The position numbers and the translations under genes are program-made. The notes below the pieces were generated by a model. It was not told the origin of the DNA, did no database searches, and saw only the letters and a list, made by a program, of their open reading frames with translations. Source: JABFRZ01 sp036376275 (lineage in GTDB: Bacteria; Planctomycetota; UBA1135; GCA-002686595). Taken from it: a stretch of DNA of 64,000 nucleotides. The stretch lies in NCBI GenBank assembly GCA_036376275.1, contig DASVAP010000132.1:1-64000 (forward strand), written 5' to 3'. Positions 33,043-41,831 of the stretch are shown piece by piece; the stretch's first letter is position 1; every line of letters starts with the position of its first letter.

Positions 33043-33567
33043 ATGCCGGACCGGAAAGCCGAGCCCCCCGCCCATGGGACGAGCCTGTCGGTGCGCGCCT
33101 TCGTCCTGCGCTTCCTGCTGGCCTTCGCCGGGCTGGAGGTCCTGGTCTACCTGGTGCTGTGGCAGGACCGCTGGTTCGCACCCTACGCGGCGGTCAATGC
33201 GCGCGTCACGGCGCTCCTCCTGGCGCCCTTCCTCGACGGGGTCGCGGCGGCGGGCGGGCTCCTGACCAGCCCGACCTTCAGCGTCCAGGTCCGCCCCGGG
33301 TGCGACGCTTACCAGGCGGGGGCGGTGCTCCTGGCCGGCGTGCTGGCCTTCCCGGCCACGACCGCGCAGCGGCTGTGGGGCGCGACGGTGGGCCTGGCCA
33401 GTCTCCAGATCCTGAACCTCCTGCGCCTGGCGGTCCTGCTGCGCGCGGGGCAGCACGACCACGCGCTGTTCGAGCGCATGCACCTCGAGATCCTGCCGCT
33501 CGTCTTCGTGGCCGCCGCCCTGGGGCTGCTCTTCGGCTGGTGCCTGTGGACACGCCGGCGCGCCTGA
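33043..33567 (+). CDS. xrtH: Exosortase H (XrtH)
   Basis: A small polytopic exosortase of 174 residues, the usual size for XrtH. The catalytic set is Cys87 (RPGCDAYQAG), Arg128 (NLLRLA) and His147 (ERMHLEI). XrtH cleaves and transfers proteins carrying IPTLxxWG-type tails at the exterior face of the membrane. The divergent neighbour has such a tail and the downstream gene encodes the matching partner protein, so the locus is a complete dedicated system. The stop lies inside the next gene (about 20 bases overlap), indicating coupling. ATG 33043 was chosen by length and by the hydrophilic N-terminus before the first membrane helix (about 17-40). Confidence 0.85.
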   Translation: MPDRKAEPPAHGTSLSVRAFVLRFLLAFAGLEVLVYLVLWQDRWFAPYAAVNARVTALLLAPFLDGVAAAGGLLTSPTFSVQVRPGCDAYQAGAVLLAGVLAFPATTAQRLWGATVGLASLQILNLLRLAVLLRAGQHDHALFERMHLEILPLVFVAAALGLLFGWCLWTRRRA

Positions 33568-34187
33568 GGCCGGGCGGGCTGGCGCGGCGGGCGGGCCTCG
33601 CGCTGCTCGTCCACGCGGCGCTGGTGGTGGCCTGGCCGCTGCTGCGTCCGCTCTACGCCCCGGCCTACCGGGCCCTGGCGGAGGTGGCCCTCGACATCGC
33701 CGCGCCCTGGCCCGCGCCGCTCGCCGTGCGCCTCGAGCCGGGCGCGAGCGCCGAGCTGGCCCGCGACCAGATCCTGGCCGACACGACCGTGCGCGTCGAG
33801 CACCGCGAGCTGGTCGGCACCGGGACCTTCGGCGCGAGCACCTTCTTCCACGGCTGGCTCCCGACCAGCGTGCTGCTGGCCCTGTTCTTGGCCGCGACGC
33901 CGCGGCCCTGGCGCGCGCGCCGCGGGCCGCTGCTCGTCGCGCTCCTCGCGCTGCACGCCTTCCTGCTCGGGCGGCTGGCCGTGGCCGTGCTCTACACCTG
34001 GGCCGAGTCCACGGTCGAGGGCCGGCCGGGGCTCGCGCTCTCCCCCGCCGGGCTGCGCGCGCTGCGCATGGCCTGGCACTTCGCCTGGGGCGAGATGCTG
34101 ACGAACTACCTGGCGCCGCTCGCCCTGTGGGCCCTGTGCGCGTTCGAGCGCGGCACGCGCCTGGCGGACCATCGGATCGGCCACTGA
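33546..34187 (+). CDS. Exosortase H-associated membrane protein
   Basis: A 213-residue membrane protein with four helices (near LALLVHAALVVAWPLL, TSVLLALFLAA, LLVALLALHAFLLG and YLAPLALWALCAF) and an exterior loop between the first two (residues about 40-90). It starts at GTG inside the 3' end of xrtH; another GTG six bases earlier is equally possible. Genes of this type regularly follow xrtH, so a role in the sorting complex is inferred from context. The C-terminal residues ADHRIGH and the stop codon fall inside a degenerate R1 copy. Confidence 0.72.
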   Translation: MDTPARLRPGGLARRAGLALLVHAALVVAWPLLRPLYAPAYRALAEVALDIAAPWPAPLAVRLEPGASAELARDQILADTTVRVEHRELVGTGTFGASTFFHGWLPTSVLLALFLAATPRPWRARRGPLLVALLALHAFLLGRLAVAVLYTWAESTVEGRPGLALSPAGLRALRMAWHFAWGEMLTNYLAPLALWALCAFERGTRLADHRIGH

Positions 34188-34221
34188 TCTCGCCGTCCGC
34201 GCGACCGCCCAGGGATCCGAG
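34166..34221 (+). repeat. R1 structured repeat, degenerate copy 5
   Basis: Keeps the right arm of hairpin I (GATCGGCC) and the linker (CACTGATCTCGCCGTCCGCG then CGACCGCC). Hairpin II is deleted down to CAGGGATCCGAG. It supplies the last codons and the stop of the XrtH-associated gene. Confidence 0.7.
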
Positions 34222-34287
34222 ACCGGCTCAAGTCCGCCCGCGCGAGGGGCCGAGGGGGGCTCGGTTCCCCACCGAAGTCGCTCCCCC

Positions 34288-34980
34288 ATGCTCGCCTCCC
34301 CCTTCCGCACCCTCGCGCTCGCCCTCACCCTCGTCCTCGTCCCGGCCTGCAGCTCGACCGGCTCGGCCTTCCTGGTCTTCGGCGGCTCCGACGCACCCCA
34401 GGCCGACCTGGTGGCGCGCGTGCGCGCCTCGGAGAAGGAGCTGGAGCGCTCGCGCACGGACTTCGGCCAGGCCTTCACCCTCTACCAGCGGCTGAGCGCG
34501 CCGCAGGCGGTCGAGCTGGAGCGCCTGAGCAAGGAGTTCGCCTCCGCCGTCAAGGCCTGCGCCGGCCGCGCGCGCGAGCACGGCAAGCGCGTCGACGCCG
34601 TGCGCGAGGCCAAGGAGGAGCTGATGCAGGGCTGGAGCGAGGAGCTGGCCGGCTACTCGAGCGAGACGATGCGCAAGAAGAGCGCGACGATGATGCAGGA
34701 CACCGACACGCGCGCGCAGAAGGTGCTGGCGAGCCTGGAGGGCGTTCAGCAGCGCATGCAGCCCGTGCTGCTGAAGCTGCAGGACTACGAGCTCTTCTTC
34801 CACCACAACCTCAACGCGCGCGCGATCGCCACGCTCGAGGACACCTACCGGGACTTCGATGCCGAGTTCCGCGCCCTCGAGAAGGAGTTCGAGCGCGCGC
34901 GCGGCGAGGTGACGGGCTTCCTGGCGACCTTCGCGGAGAAGGAAGCCGAGGCCGCGCCGCAGCCGGCGAAACCGAAGTAG
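34288..34980 (+). CDS. DUF2959 family lipoprotein
   Basis: A 230-residue lipoprotein with signal RTLALALTLVLVPAC. The mature part is helical and charged, with coiled-coil heptads in the first and last thirds. The segment VLLKLQDYELFFHHNLNARAI is the hallmark of the DUF2959 family, whose function is unknown. Length agrees with the family. It is likely anchored to a membrane facing the periplasm. It stands alone between the XrtH locus and the subtilisin gene. No Shine-Dalgarno sequence or -10 box is convincing. A 16-bp palindrome follows the stop at 25 bases. Confidence 0.82.
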   Translation: MLASPFRTLALALTLVLVPACSSTGSAFLVFGGSDAPQADLVARVRASEKELERSRTDFGQAFTLYQRLSAPQAVELERLSKEFASAVKACAGRAREHGKRVDAVREAKEELMQGWSEELAGYSSETMRKKSATMMQDTDTRAQKVLASLEGVQQRMQPVLLKLQDYELFFHHNLNARAIATLEDTYRDFDAEFRALEKEFERARGEVTGFLATFAEKEAEAAPQPAKPK

Positions 34981-35005
34981 CCGCGGGCGCCTCCCGGGCG
35001 CAGCC

Positions 35006-35031
35006 CCCGTCCGCGGACGGGCTCGTATACT
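35006..35031 (+). promoter_or_regulatory. 16-bp palindrome plus TATACT box before the subtilisin gene
   Basis: CCCGTCCGCGGACGGG (35006-35021) is a perfect palindrome ending 4 bases before TATACT (35026-35031, 5/6 to the -10 consensus). It occupies the space where a -35 region would begin, so it may be an operator, or part of a terminator for the gene before it. A GGGGTC-CCGC-GACCCC hairpin (35035-35050) follows in the leader. Confidence 0.5.
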
Positions 35032-35068
35032 CGCGGGGTCCCGCGACCCCCAGAGGATCGAGACCCCG

Positions 35069-37051
35069 ATGCTACCGCTCCTCCTCGCGCTGCCGCTGCC
35101 GCAGCGCGCCGCCCCGGCCGAAGCGCTCCCCCACCACCCCCGGCGCCTGCTGGTGCAGGTCGACCCGGCCCTCGAGCGCGTCCCGCTCGCCGCGCTGCGC
35201 GCCGACCTCGGCCTGGTCGAGCTGTGGAACCTGCCGCAGATCGGCTGGCGCGCGATCGAGGTCCCGGAGGGACGCCTGGAGGCGGTGCGCGCCGCGCTGG
35301 CGGCCGACGCGCGCGTGCGCTCCGTGACGCTCGACGCGCGCAGCGAGCTCGCCCACGTCCCGAACGACCCCTACTGGGGCGGGATGTGGCACATGCCGCA
35401 GATCCGCGCAGAGCTCGCGTGGGACACGGAGCAGGGCGATCCGAGCGTGGTCGTGGCGGTGATGGACACGGGCATCGAGGTGACGCACCCCGACCTGGCC
35501 GCGAACGTCTGGATCAACCCGGGCGAGATCGCGGGCAACCTCCTCGACGACGACGGCAACGGCTACGTCGACGACGTGCACGGCTACGACTTCGCCTACG
35601 TCGACTCCGACCCGAGCGACGTCAACGGGCACGGCACCGCATGCGCGGGGCTCGTCGCGGCCCTGCAGGACAACGCGCTGGGCGTCACCGGCGTCGCGCC
35701 CCATTCACGCGTGGCCGCGGTCAAGGCCGCGCTCGACACGGGCTACTTCTACGCCTCGGCCAACGTCCCGGCCTTCGTGTACTGCGCCGAGATGGGCTTC
35801 GACGTCGTCTCCTGCAGCTTCTACTCGGACGAGGTCGTGCCGGCCGAGCGCGACGCGGTGCGCTACTGCGCCGCCAACGACGTGCTGGTCGTGGTCGCGG
35901 CCGGCAACGAGAACAGCGTGCACCCGCTCTACCCGGCGGCCTACCCGCAGGTGCTCTCCGTCGGCGCGACCATCGACGCGGCCGACAACCGCGCCTACTT
36001 CTCGAACTGGGGCACGTGGGTCGACGTGGCGGCGCCCGGCTGGTCGCTCTCGACCACCGTGCCGGGCGCGGGCTACATCACCTGGTTCGCGGGGACCTCG
36101 GGCGCGGCGCCGCACGTGGCCGGCGTGGCCGCGCTGCTGCGCGCCGCGAACCCGCTGGCCACGGCCGCCGCGGTGCGCGCGGCGATCGAGGACACCAGCG
36201 CCCTGCTCGACCAGCCCCCCTACGGCAAGTGGACGCGCTACGGACGGGTGGACGCGGACGCGGCCCTCGAGCGCATCCTCGGCCTGAGCAGCGGCTCGGT
36301 CCCGGCGCGGCTCCTGTTCGCGGCGCCCTGCGGCGGCGAGCGCCCGCGGATCGCGCGCGCCGACCTCGGGCCGGGCCGCAACCGGGACGGCGTCGCGCTG
36401 CTCGTCCAGGGCGTGGGCCTCGAGGCCCCGAACGCGCTGGAGGTGCAGAGCGGCGGCCTGCCGCTCGCGCTCCTCGCGCAGGAGCGCAACGAGCTGCGCG
36501 TGGCGCTGCCGGGGACGCCGGCGCCGGCCATGGAGGTGCGCCGCAACGGCACGCCCTTCGGGAGCTGGACCTGGGAGCCGGGGCCCGGGCTGCTCTACGC
36601 CGCGACCGACGCCTGCACCGAGGACACGGCCGGCGGCCAGGCCTCCGGCGGCTGGCTCGAGCTCTACCGCGCGGACGGCGCGCTCTTCACCTGCACGGAG
36701 GACACGAGCGGCCTGATCACCGCCGAGTTCGCCGTGCGCGGCGTCACGCTGCGCGACCTGCGACGCCTGACGCTGGAGCTCGAGCGCGACTACGACGGGC
36801 TGAACCCGGGCGCGATCGAGACCATCGAGCTCTACGACTGGAGCTCCTTCAGCTACCCCTACGGCGCGTGGGTCACGCTCTCGACGACCCCGGCGCCGAC
36901 CGCGGGCTTCGCCGCGCTCACGGTCGACGTTCCGGGCGATCCGGACGCCTACCGCGACGAGGAGGGCACCTTCTACCTGCGGCTCACGACGACGAACGCC
37001 GGCGCCGCCGGGCTCCTGAAGGCCGACCTCCTGCGCCTGCGGGCGCGCTGA
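35069..37051 (+). CDS. Secreted subtilisin-like (S8) serine protease
   Basis: A 660-residue exported protease. Short signal (LPLLLALPLP), an inhibitor-I9-like prodomain (about 20-95), then the peptidase S8 domain with catalytic Asp133 (VMDTGIEVTH), His188 (NGHGTACAG) and Ser344 (GTSGAAPHVAG), and Asn280 at the oxyanion hole (AAGNEN). A calcium-loop-like DDDGNGYVDD lies between Asp and His. The last 260 residues form beta-rich domains with paired cysteines (C..DTAGG, TCTEDTSG). The set is complete, so activity is expected. The gene after it starts 8 bases downstream and is probably co-expressed. Confidence 0.93.
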   Translation: MLPLLLALPLPQRAAPAEALPHHPRRLLVQVDPALERVPLAALRADLGLVELWNLPQIGWRAIEVPEGRLEAVRAALAADARVRSVTLDARSELAHVPNDPYWGGMWHMPQIRAELAWDTEQGDPSVVVAVMDTGIEVTHPDLAANVWINPGEIAGNLLDDDGNGYVDDVHGYDFAYVDSDPSDVNGHGTACAGLVAALQDNALGVTGVAPHSRVAAVKAALDTGYFYASANVPAFVYCAEMGFDVVSCSFYSDEVVPAERDAVRYCAANDVLVVVAAGNENSVHPLYPAAYPQVLSVGATIDAADNRAYFSNWGTWVDVAAPGWSLSTTVPGAGYITWFAGTSGAAPHVAGVAALLRAANPLATAAAVRAAIEDTSALLDQPPYGKWTRYGRVDADAALERILGLSSGSVPARLLFAAPCGGERPRIARADLGPGRNRDGVALLVQGVGLEAPNALEVQSGGLPLALLAQERNELRVALPGTPAPAMEVRRNGTPFGSWTWEPGPGLLYAATDACTEDTAGGQASGGWLELYRADGALFTCTEDTSGLITAEFAVRGVTLRDLRRLTLELERDYDGLNPGAIETIELYDWSSFSYPYGAWVTLSTTPAPTAGFAALTVDVPGDPDAYRDEEGTFYLRLTTTNAGAAGLLKADLLRLRAR

Positions 37052-37058
37052 GGGCTCC

Positions 37059-37880
37059 ATGCTCCTCGCGACGCTCGTGCTGCTCCTCGCGCAGGAGGCC
37101 GGCGTGCGCGAGGCGAGCGCCCAGTACCCCTGCGCCCGTCCAGCGACGCTCGTGCGCTTCTTCCACCTCGCGACGGACGCGCCGGACCTGGCCAAGGTGA
37201 ACGCCGCGCTGCGCGAGCTCGGCGCCGAGCTGGCCCACGGCCCGGCCACGACCTCGGGCTGGCCCGGGAACGCCTTCGTCGCCGTGCGCGCGCCGGCGGG
37301 GGTCGAGGCCCGGGCCCTGGCGAGCGCACTGAAGAAGGGCGGCGGCGCGGCCCAGCTCCTGGCGCTCACGGCCTTCGACGGACGCACGGGCAGCGACCAC
37401 GACTTCGGCCTCTCCGGCTTCGGCGTGACGAAGCGCGACATGGTGCGCGGGATCTCGAGCGACGTGACCTGGTACGAGGCGCGCGGGACGTGGAGCCAGT
37501 TCTATGGCAAGACCGGCAAGCTCGAGGCGGAGGAGCTGGCCGAGCGCTACGCCAAGCTCTACGCGCCCTACGGGGGCGCCCAGCTCGGCGCCGTGGTGCG
37601 CGAGCGCTTCACGTGGACGCTCACCCGGGCCCCGGAGGAGAAGGCGCGCGCCGCGCTGCTCAAGAAGCTGCAGAAGATCGCGGGCGTCGAGGAGGCCGCG
37701 CTCGCGGGCGAGCGCCTGACGGTGACCGTGCGCCTCGCGGACCTCGAGGCCTGCCCCGACCTCGGCCCGCTCCCGGGTGACGGCACGCCGCTGGACGAGG
37801 CCAGCGCCTCCTCCCCGCGCGCGGCCTACGACGTGACCGCGCTCCACGACCTCCTGCGGGGCGAGGGCCTCGTGCCCTGA
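37059..37880 (+). CDS. Secreted protein with two ferredoxin-like repeats, function unknown
   Basis: A 273-residue exported protein (signal LLATLVLLLAQEAG). Not recognised. Residues 30-105 (VRFFHLATDAPDLAKVNAAL and on) and about 180-235 (RFTWTLTRAPEEKARAALLK and on) look like beta-alpha-beta-beta-alpha-beta units as in heavy-metal-associated domains, but no CxxC metal motif is present. That resemblance is only a secondary-structure reading. It sits 8 bases after the subtilisin gene, so it could be co-secreted with the protease or act as an inhibitor or chaperone for it; nothing in the sequence proves this. Confidence 0.7.
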   Translation: MLLATLVLLLAQEAGVREASAQYPCARPATLVRFFHLATDAPDLAKVNAALRELGAELAHGPATTSGWPGNAFVAVRAPAGVEARALASALKKGGGAAQLLALTAFDGRTGSDHDFGLSGFGVTKRDMVRGISSDVTWYEARGTWSQFYGKTGKLEAEELAERYAKLYAPYGGAQLGAVVRERFTWTLTRAPEEKARAALLKKLQKIAGVEEAALAGERLTVTVRLADLEACPDLGPLPGDGTPLDEASASSPRAAYDVTALHDLLRGEGLVP

Positions 37881-37961
37881 ATCGGCAGCCGTGACCTCCC
37901 CCGGCCGCCCGGCTAGGGGGGAGGCGCGGGACGACCTTCGGAGCCACCGGAACCAAGCCCC

Positions 37962-39506
37962 ATGAAGCGAGCACAGCGTCCGCTCCCGTACCTCCTGGCC
38001 ATGGCCCTGGCCGGCGCCGCCCCGACCGCCCAGGACTGCTTCTCGAGCAGCGGCGGGCCCGGCGGCGACTTCGACTGGGTCGTGCGCACGGGCGAGATCT
38101 TCTTCTTCGACACGACGGCAACGACCGTCCAGGGCGGACCCAACGGCGTGCCGACCATCTCGCAGCTCGCCCTCGGCGGCCGGATCGAGGTGCGCAACCT
38201 GGTGATCGAGCCCGGCGGCGAGATCCGCGTGCAGGGGCCGAACCCGATGCGCATCCAGGCCTCGGGCGACGTGATCGTGCGCGGCCTCCTCGACGTCTCC
38301 GGCTTCAGCGCCCGCAACGTGGCCACGCTGAACACCGGCAACCAGATCGAGCAGGGCGGGGCCGGGGTGGCGGGCGGCGGAAGGGGCGGCGTCGGCAACC
38401 CGAACACCGATCGGCCCAGCCCGCGCGGTGGGACGGGCAGCGGGCCGTTCGGCGCGAGCGGCGGCGGCGCGCAGGGCGGCGAGGGCGGCTGGGCGCCGGG
38501 CAACCTGGGCAAGGACGCGCGCCGGCCCGGAGGCGGCGGCGGGGCGCGCTTCGCCGCCGATCGAGCGGGCGAGGTGGCCGCCACCGGGTTCAGCCTGGTG
38601 GCCTCGGCCGGGAGCGACGGCCACCCCTCCAGCACGGGTGCCGAGACGGGCCTGCAGCCCGCGCGGGGCGGAGTCCCGAACGCGGGCGTGTTCGCGGACG
38701 GGAAGGCCGAGAACGACTTCTTCGGCGTGGGAGCGATCGCGGGGCCGGGCGGACGCGTGCTCGGCCTCGTCCGTGGCGAGCTGCCGGATCTCTGGGCCGG
38801 CTACGGCGGAGGGGGCGGCGGCAACGCCATGCAGTCGTTCCCGAACCCGAGCTGGAACTTCGGCAGCGACGAGAAGGGTGGCGGCGGAGGCGGAGGGGGC
38901 GGCGCGCTGCACGTGCAGGCGCTCGGACGGATCGTCTTCGGCGAGCAGGGCCAGATCCGCAGCAACGGCGCCAACGGAGGCACGGGCGAGAACACGAACT
39001 TCCTCGACCACGTGGGTGGGACGGGAGGCTCGGGCTCGGGCGGGCACGTCGTGCTCGAGTCGGCGCTCGAGGTCGACTTCTCGGACGGGGGCGCGAACAG
39101 CGGCGTGCGGCAGGACTGGATCACGGCCTACGGCATGGCGCGCCGCACGGGCCCGACGGCGGACGTCAACGCCTGCTGCCGGACCTACAGCAACGGCGGC
39201 GCGGGCGGACCCGGCGTGCTGCAGCTCCATGTCCCGAACCCGCTGCTCCCGCCCGGCGCCAACCCCGCGCGGACGGACATCGTCGTGCCGGCCGCCATCG
39301 CGCAGCGGCGCGATCCGCTCGACCGCGTCAGCTCGCCGCGCGCCTACCCGCTCTTCCTGACCTGCACGCCGAGCGTGCCGCTGCGCTGGCTCGGCCTCGG
39401 CGGCGCCGCTGGCCCGACGCGCTTCCTGCCGGTCCTGCTCGACGCGCAGGAGGGTGCCGATCCGGCCGCGGAGCTGGTCCGGCTCGAGCTGCCCCGCCGC
39501 TTCTGA
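37962..39506 (+). CDS. Glycine-rich secreted protein
   Basis: A 514-residue exported protein (signal PLPYLLAMALAGAAPTA). The N-terminal part (residues 55-120) has parallel beta-helix-like strands (GRIEVRNLVIEPGGEIRVQG, NPMRIQASGDVIVRGLLDVS). Then come long glycine-rich stretches (GGGRGGVGN, ASGGGAQGGEGG, YGGGGGG, GGGGGGGGG) alternating with similar strands (GRIVFGEQGQIRSNGANGG). Proteins of this build are common secreted or surface proteins of planctomycetes and myxobacteria; a structural or adhesive role is a guess. It has one CC pair and no visible anchor. A hairpin follows the stop. Confidence 0.75.
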   Translation: MKRAQRPLPYLLAMALAGAAPTAQDCFSSSGGPGGDFDWVVRTGEIFFFDTTATTVQGGPNGVPTISQLALGGRIEVRNLVIEPGGEIRVQGPNPMRIQASGDVIVRGLLDVSGFSARNVATLNTGNQIEQGGAGVAGGGRGGVGNPNTDRPSPRGGTGSGPFGASGGGAQGGEGGWAPGNLGKDARRPGGGGGARFAADRAGEVAATGFSLVASAGSDGHPSSTGAETGLQPARGGVPNAGVFADGKAENDFFGVGAIAGPGGRVLGLVRGELPDLWAGYGGGGGGNAMQSFPNPSWNFGSDEKGGGGGGGGGALHVQALGRIVFGEQGQIRSNGANGGTGENTNFLDHVGGTGGSGSGGHVVLESALEVDFSDGGANSGVRQDWITAYGMARRTGPTADVNACCRTYSNGGAGGPGVLQLHVPNPLLPPGANPARTDIVVPAAIAQRRDPLDRVSSPRAYPLFLTCTPSVPLRWLGLGGAAGPTRFLPVLLDAQEGADPAAELVRLELPRRF

Positions 39507-39515
39507 GCCGCCGGC

Positions 39516-39540
39516 CGGTGGATGCCGCAGGCATCCACCG
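39516..39540. terminator. Perfect 11-bp hairpin after the glycine-rich gene
   Basis: CGGTGGATGCC and GGCATCCACCG pair perfectly around a GCA loop, 10 bases after the stop. There is no T-tract, so it may terminate with Rho or protect the 3' end. Confidence 0.5.
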
Positions 39541-39721
39541 CCTCGGGGCCCCTGCAACGATCTGGCGCACGATCCGCGCCGACCTCTGCTTCCTCCTGAG
39601 GCTCGGATCGGTCGTGGGATCCCTAGGCGAGCGCTCGAGAGAGCGCCTCGCTCCGCCGCCGGATTCGCGCGGATCGACGGGCTTCCTTCCCCTCCCGTGG
39701 CGGGCCCCGCACCGGGCGTGC

Positions 39722-39751
39722 TTGTTCGCCCTCGATTTGCACGCCTACAAT
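39722..39751 (+). promoter_or_regulatory. Probable promoter of the OPT transporter pair
   Basis: TTGTTC and TACAAT (5/6 to the -10 consensus) are spaced by 18 bases, about 95 bases upstream of the transporter start. Confidence 0.45.
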
Positions 39752-39847
39752 CCCGGCCCATCCCTGGGCCGCGGCCGGCCTCCGAAGCCGTCCCTGGCCG
39801 TCCCCACGTCTCCACGCCCGCCCCGCGGGCCCCCCTGGAGGAAGCAC

Positions 39848-41830
39848 TTGGGTCACGCGCCTTCGAGTCCCGCCCCGGCCAAGCCGTCCGGCGAGCACAA
39901 ACCGTTCGTCTCGGCCGAGCAGAACGTCCCCGAGTTCACGATGAAGGCCGTCCTGCTGGGGGCCTTCTTCGGGCTCCTGTTCGGGGCGGTGACGGTCTAC
40001 CTCGCGCTGCGCGCGGGTCTGACGGTCTCGGCCTCGATCCCGATCGCGGTGCTCTCGATCGCCGTCTTCAAGAAGATCGGCAACTCGACCATCCTCGAGA
40101 ACAACATCGTCCAGACCATCGGCTCGGCCGGGGAGTCGGTCGCGGCGGGCGTGGTGTTCACGACCCCGGCCTTCCTGTTCCTGTCCGGCGGCGAGCAGTA
40201 CTTCAACTACCTCCAGATCATGACGCTGGCCGCCGTGGGCGGGATCCTGGGCGTCCTGATGATGGTGCCGATGCGCCGGGCGCTGATCGTGAAGGAGCAC
40301 GGCAACCTCCCCTACCCCGAGGGCACGGCCTGCGCCGAGGTGCTGGTGGCCGGCGAGAAGGGCGGCGAGATGGCCAAGATGGTCTTCTCGGGCTTCTGGA
40401 TCGCCATGGGCTACACGGCGCTGATGAAGCTCACGGGCCTCTGGCACGAGACCGTGCGCTACGTCACGGGCCCGAAGGCCGACCTCCCCAACGGCACCGT
40501 GGCCTGCGACGTGACCACCGAGTACCTGGGCGTCGGCTACATCATCGGCCCGCGCATCGGCGGGATCATGGTCTCGGGCTCGGTGCTCTCGTGGCTGGCG
40601 CTGATCCCGCTGCTCTCGATGCTGGTGCCCGACGCCGCGATCCAGGAGCAGCTCGTGAAGCTCGGCAAGGACCCGGCCATGCTTACGAGCAACCCCCCGC
40701 GCGCGATCTACGAGGCCTACATCCGCTACATCGGCGCGGGCGCGGTGGCGATGGCCGGGATCATGACCCTGATCCGCACGCTGCCCACCATCTTCGCCTC
40801 GGTCCGGGACTCGCTGCGCACGCTGCGCGAGGGCGCGGGCGGGGCCGGCACCGTGCTGCGCACCGAGCGCGACTTCCCGATCACCTGGGCCCTGGGCGGC
40901 TCGATCGTGCTGGCCCTGATCCTGGCCGTGCTGCCGAACATCCCCGCCGGCGGCTTCCCGAAGAGCCTGCTGACGGCGCTCCTGATCCTGGTCTTCGGCT
41001 TCATCTTCGTGGCCGTGAGCTCGCGCATCGTGGGCATCATCGGCAGCTCGTCGAACCCGATCTCAGGGATGACCATCGCCACGCTGCTGGGCACGTGCCT
41101 GGTGTTCATCGCGGTCGGGATGGGCGGCGACGCCTACCAGGGGGCGGCCCTGTGCGTGGGCTCGATCGTGTGCATCGCCGCCGCGAACGCCGGCGCCACC
41201 TCGCAGGACCTCAAGACGGGCTTCCTGGTCGGCGCGACGCCCATGCGCCAGCAGGTCGGCCTCCTGATCGGCGTCCTGGCCTCGGTCGTGGCGATCGGCG
41301 GGACGCTGATCTTCATGCACAATTCGGAGATGGGGCCGATCGGCAGCGAGGACCTGCCGGCCCCGCAGGGCACCCTGATGGCGACGATCATCAAGGGCGT
41401 GCTGGCGCAGGACCTGCCCTGGGGCTTCATCTTCGTCGGCGCGGCGCTGGCGGTGGTCGTGCAGCTGTGCGGCGTCTCGGGTCTCGCCTGGGCCGTCGGC
41501 GCGTACCTGCCGATCTCGACCACGCTGCCGATCTTCCTGGGCGGCTGCATGCGCTGGATCTCGGACCGGGTGCGGGGCGAGAAGGAGGAGAGCGAGGTCT
41601 CCGCCGGCATGCTGTTCTCGACCGGTCTGGTGGCCGGCGGCGCGATCGCCGGGCTGCTGCTCGCGATCCTCGGCACCCAGATGCCGGGCCTCGTGGGCTC
41701 GCTCGGCTTCGCGCGCGAGTGGAACGTGGTCGGCCTGATCGGCGAGCACGCGCCCCTCAGCGGGACGCTGGCCTTCGCGCTGCTGTGCTTCGTGCTGGTG
41801 AGGAAGTCGCTGCGCAAGCTGGAGGTCTGA
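39848..41830 (+). CDS. OPT family oligopeptide/metal-chelate transporter, first copy
   Basis: A 660-residue polytopic transporter of the OPT family. Signature segments include FTMKAVLLGAFFGLLFGAVT, NNIVQTIGSAGESVAAG, GTACAEVLVAGEKGG, SSNPISGMTIATLLGT and NAGATSQDLKTGFLVGATP. About 16 membrane helices are apparent. The family moves oligopeptides or metal chelates across the inner membrane; the substrate cannot be told. The start is placed at a TTG six bases after a strong GGAGG (39836-39840); the longer frame upstream is unrelated to the family. A second OPT gene follows at once, and together they may form one system or two specificities. Confidence 0.88.
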   Translation: MGHAPSSPAPAKPSGEHKPFVSAEQNVPEFTMKAVLLGAFFGLLFGAVTVYLALRAGLTVSASIPIAVLSIAVFKKIGNSTILENNIVQTIGSAGESVAAGVVFTTPAFLFLSGGEQYFNYLQIMTLAAVGGILGVLMMVPMRRALIVKEHGNLPYPEGTACAEVLVAGEKGGEMAKMVFSGFWIAMGYTALMKLTGLWHETVRYVTGPKADLPNGTVACDVTTEYLGVGYIIGPRIGGIMVSGSVLSWLALIPLLSMLVPDAAIQEQLVKLGKDPAMLTSNPPRAIYEAYIRYIGAGAVAMAGIMTLIRTLPTIFASVRDSLRTLREGAGGAGTVLRTERDFPITWALGGSIVLALILAVLPNIPAGGFPKSLLTALLILVFGFIFVAVSSRIVGIIGSSSNPISGMTIATLLGTCLVFIAVGMGGDAYQGAALCVGSIVCIAAANAGATSQDLKTGFLVGATPMRQQVGLLIGVLASVVAIGGTLIFMHNSEMGPIGSEDLPAPQGTLMATIIKGVLAQDLPWGFIFVGAALAVVVQLCGVSGLAWAVGAYLPISTTLPIFLGGCMRWISDRVRGEKEESEVSAGMLFSTGLVAGGAIAGLLLAILGTQMPGLVGSLGFAREWNVVGLIGEHAPLSGTLAFALLCFVLVRKSLRKLEV

Positions 41831-41831
41831 C

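Larger units (their letters stand above)
39507..39847. other. Intergenic region before the OPT operon (341 bp)
   Basis: Between the glycine-rich gene and the first OPT transporter. It holds a perfect 11-bp hairpin directly after the upstream stop, a short GCGCTC/GAGCGC dyad near 39631-39646, a promoter-like pair at 39722-39751 and the Shine-Dalgarno of the transporter at its end. The open frame through it looks non-coding: it has no transporter homology and odd composition. Confidence 0.55.

Noticed and set aside
39518..39847. A longer N-terminus for the first OPT transporter
   Set aside because: The 110 extra residues have no similarity to the family and include the hairpin and promoter; a GGAGG-TTG start fits the homology.
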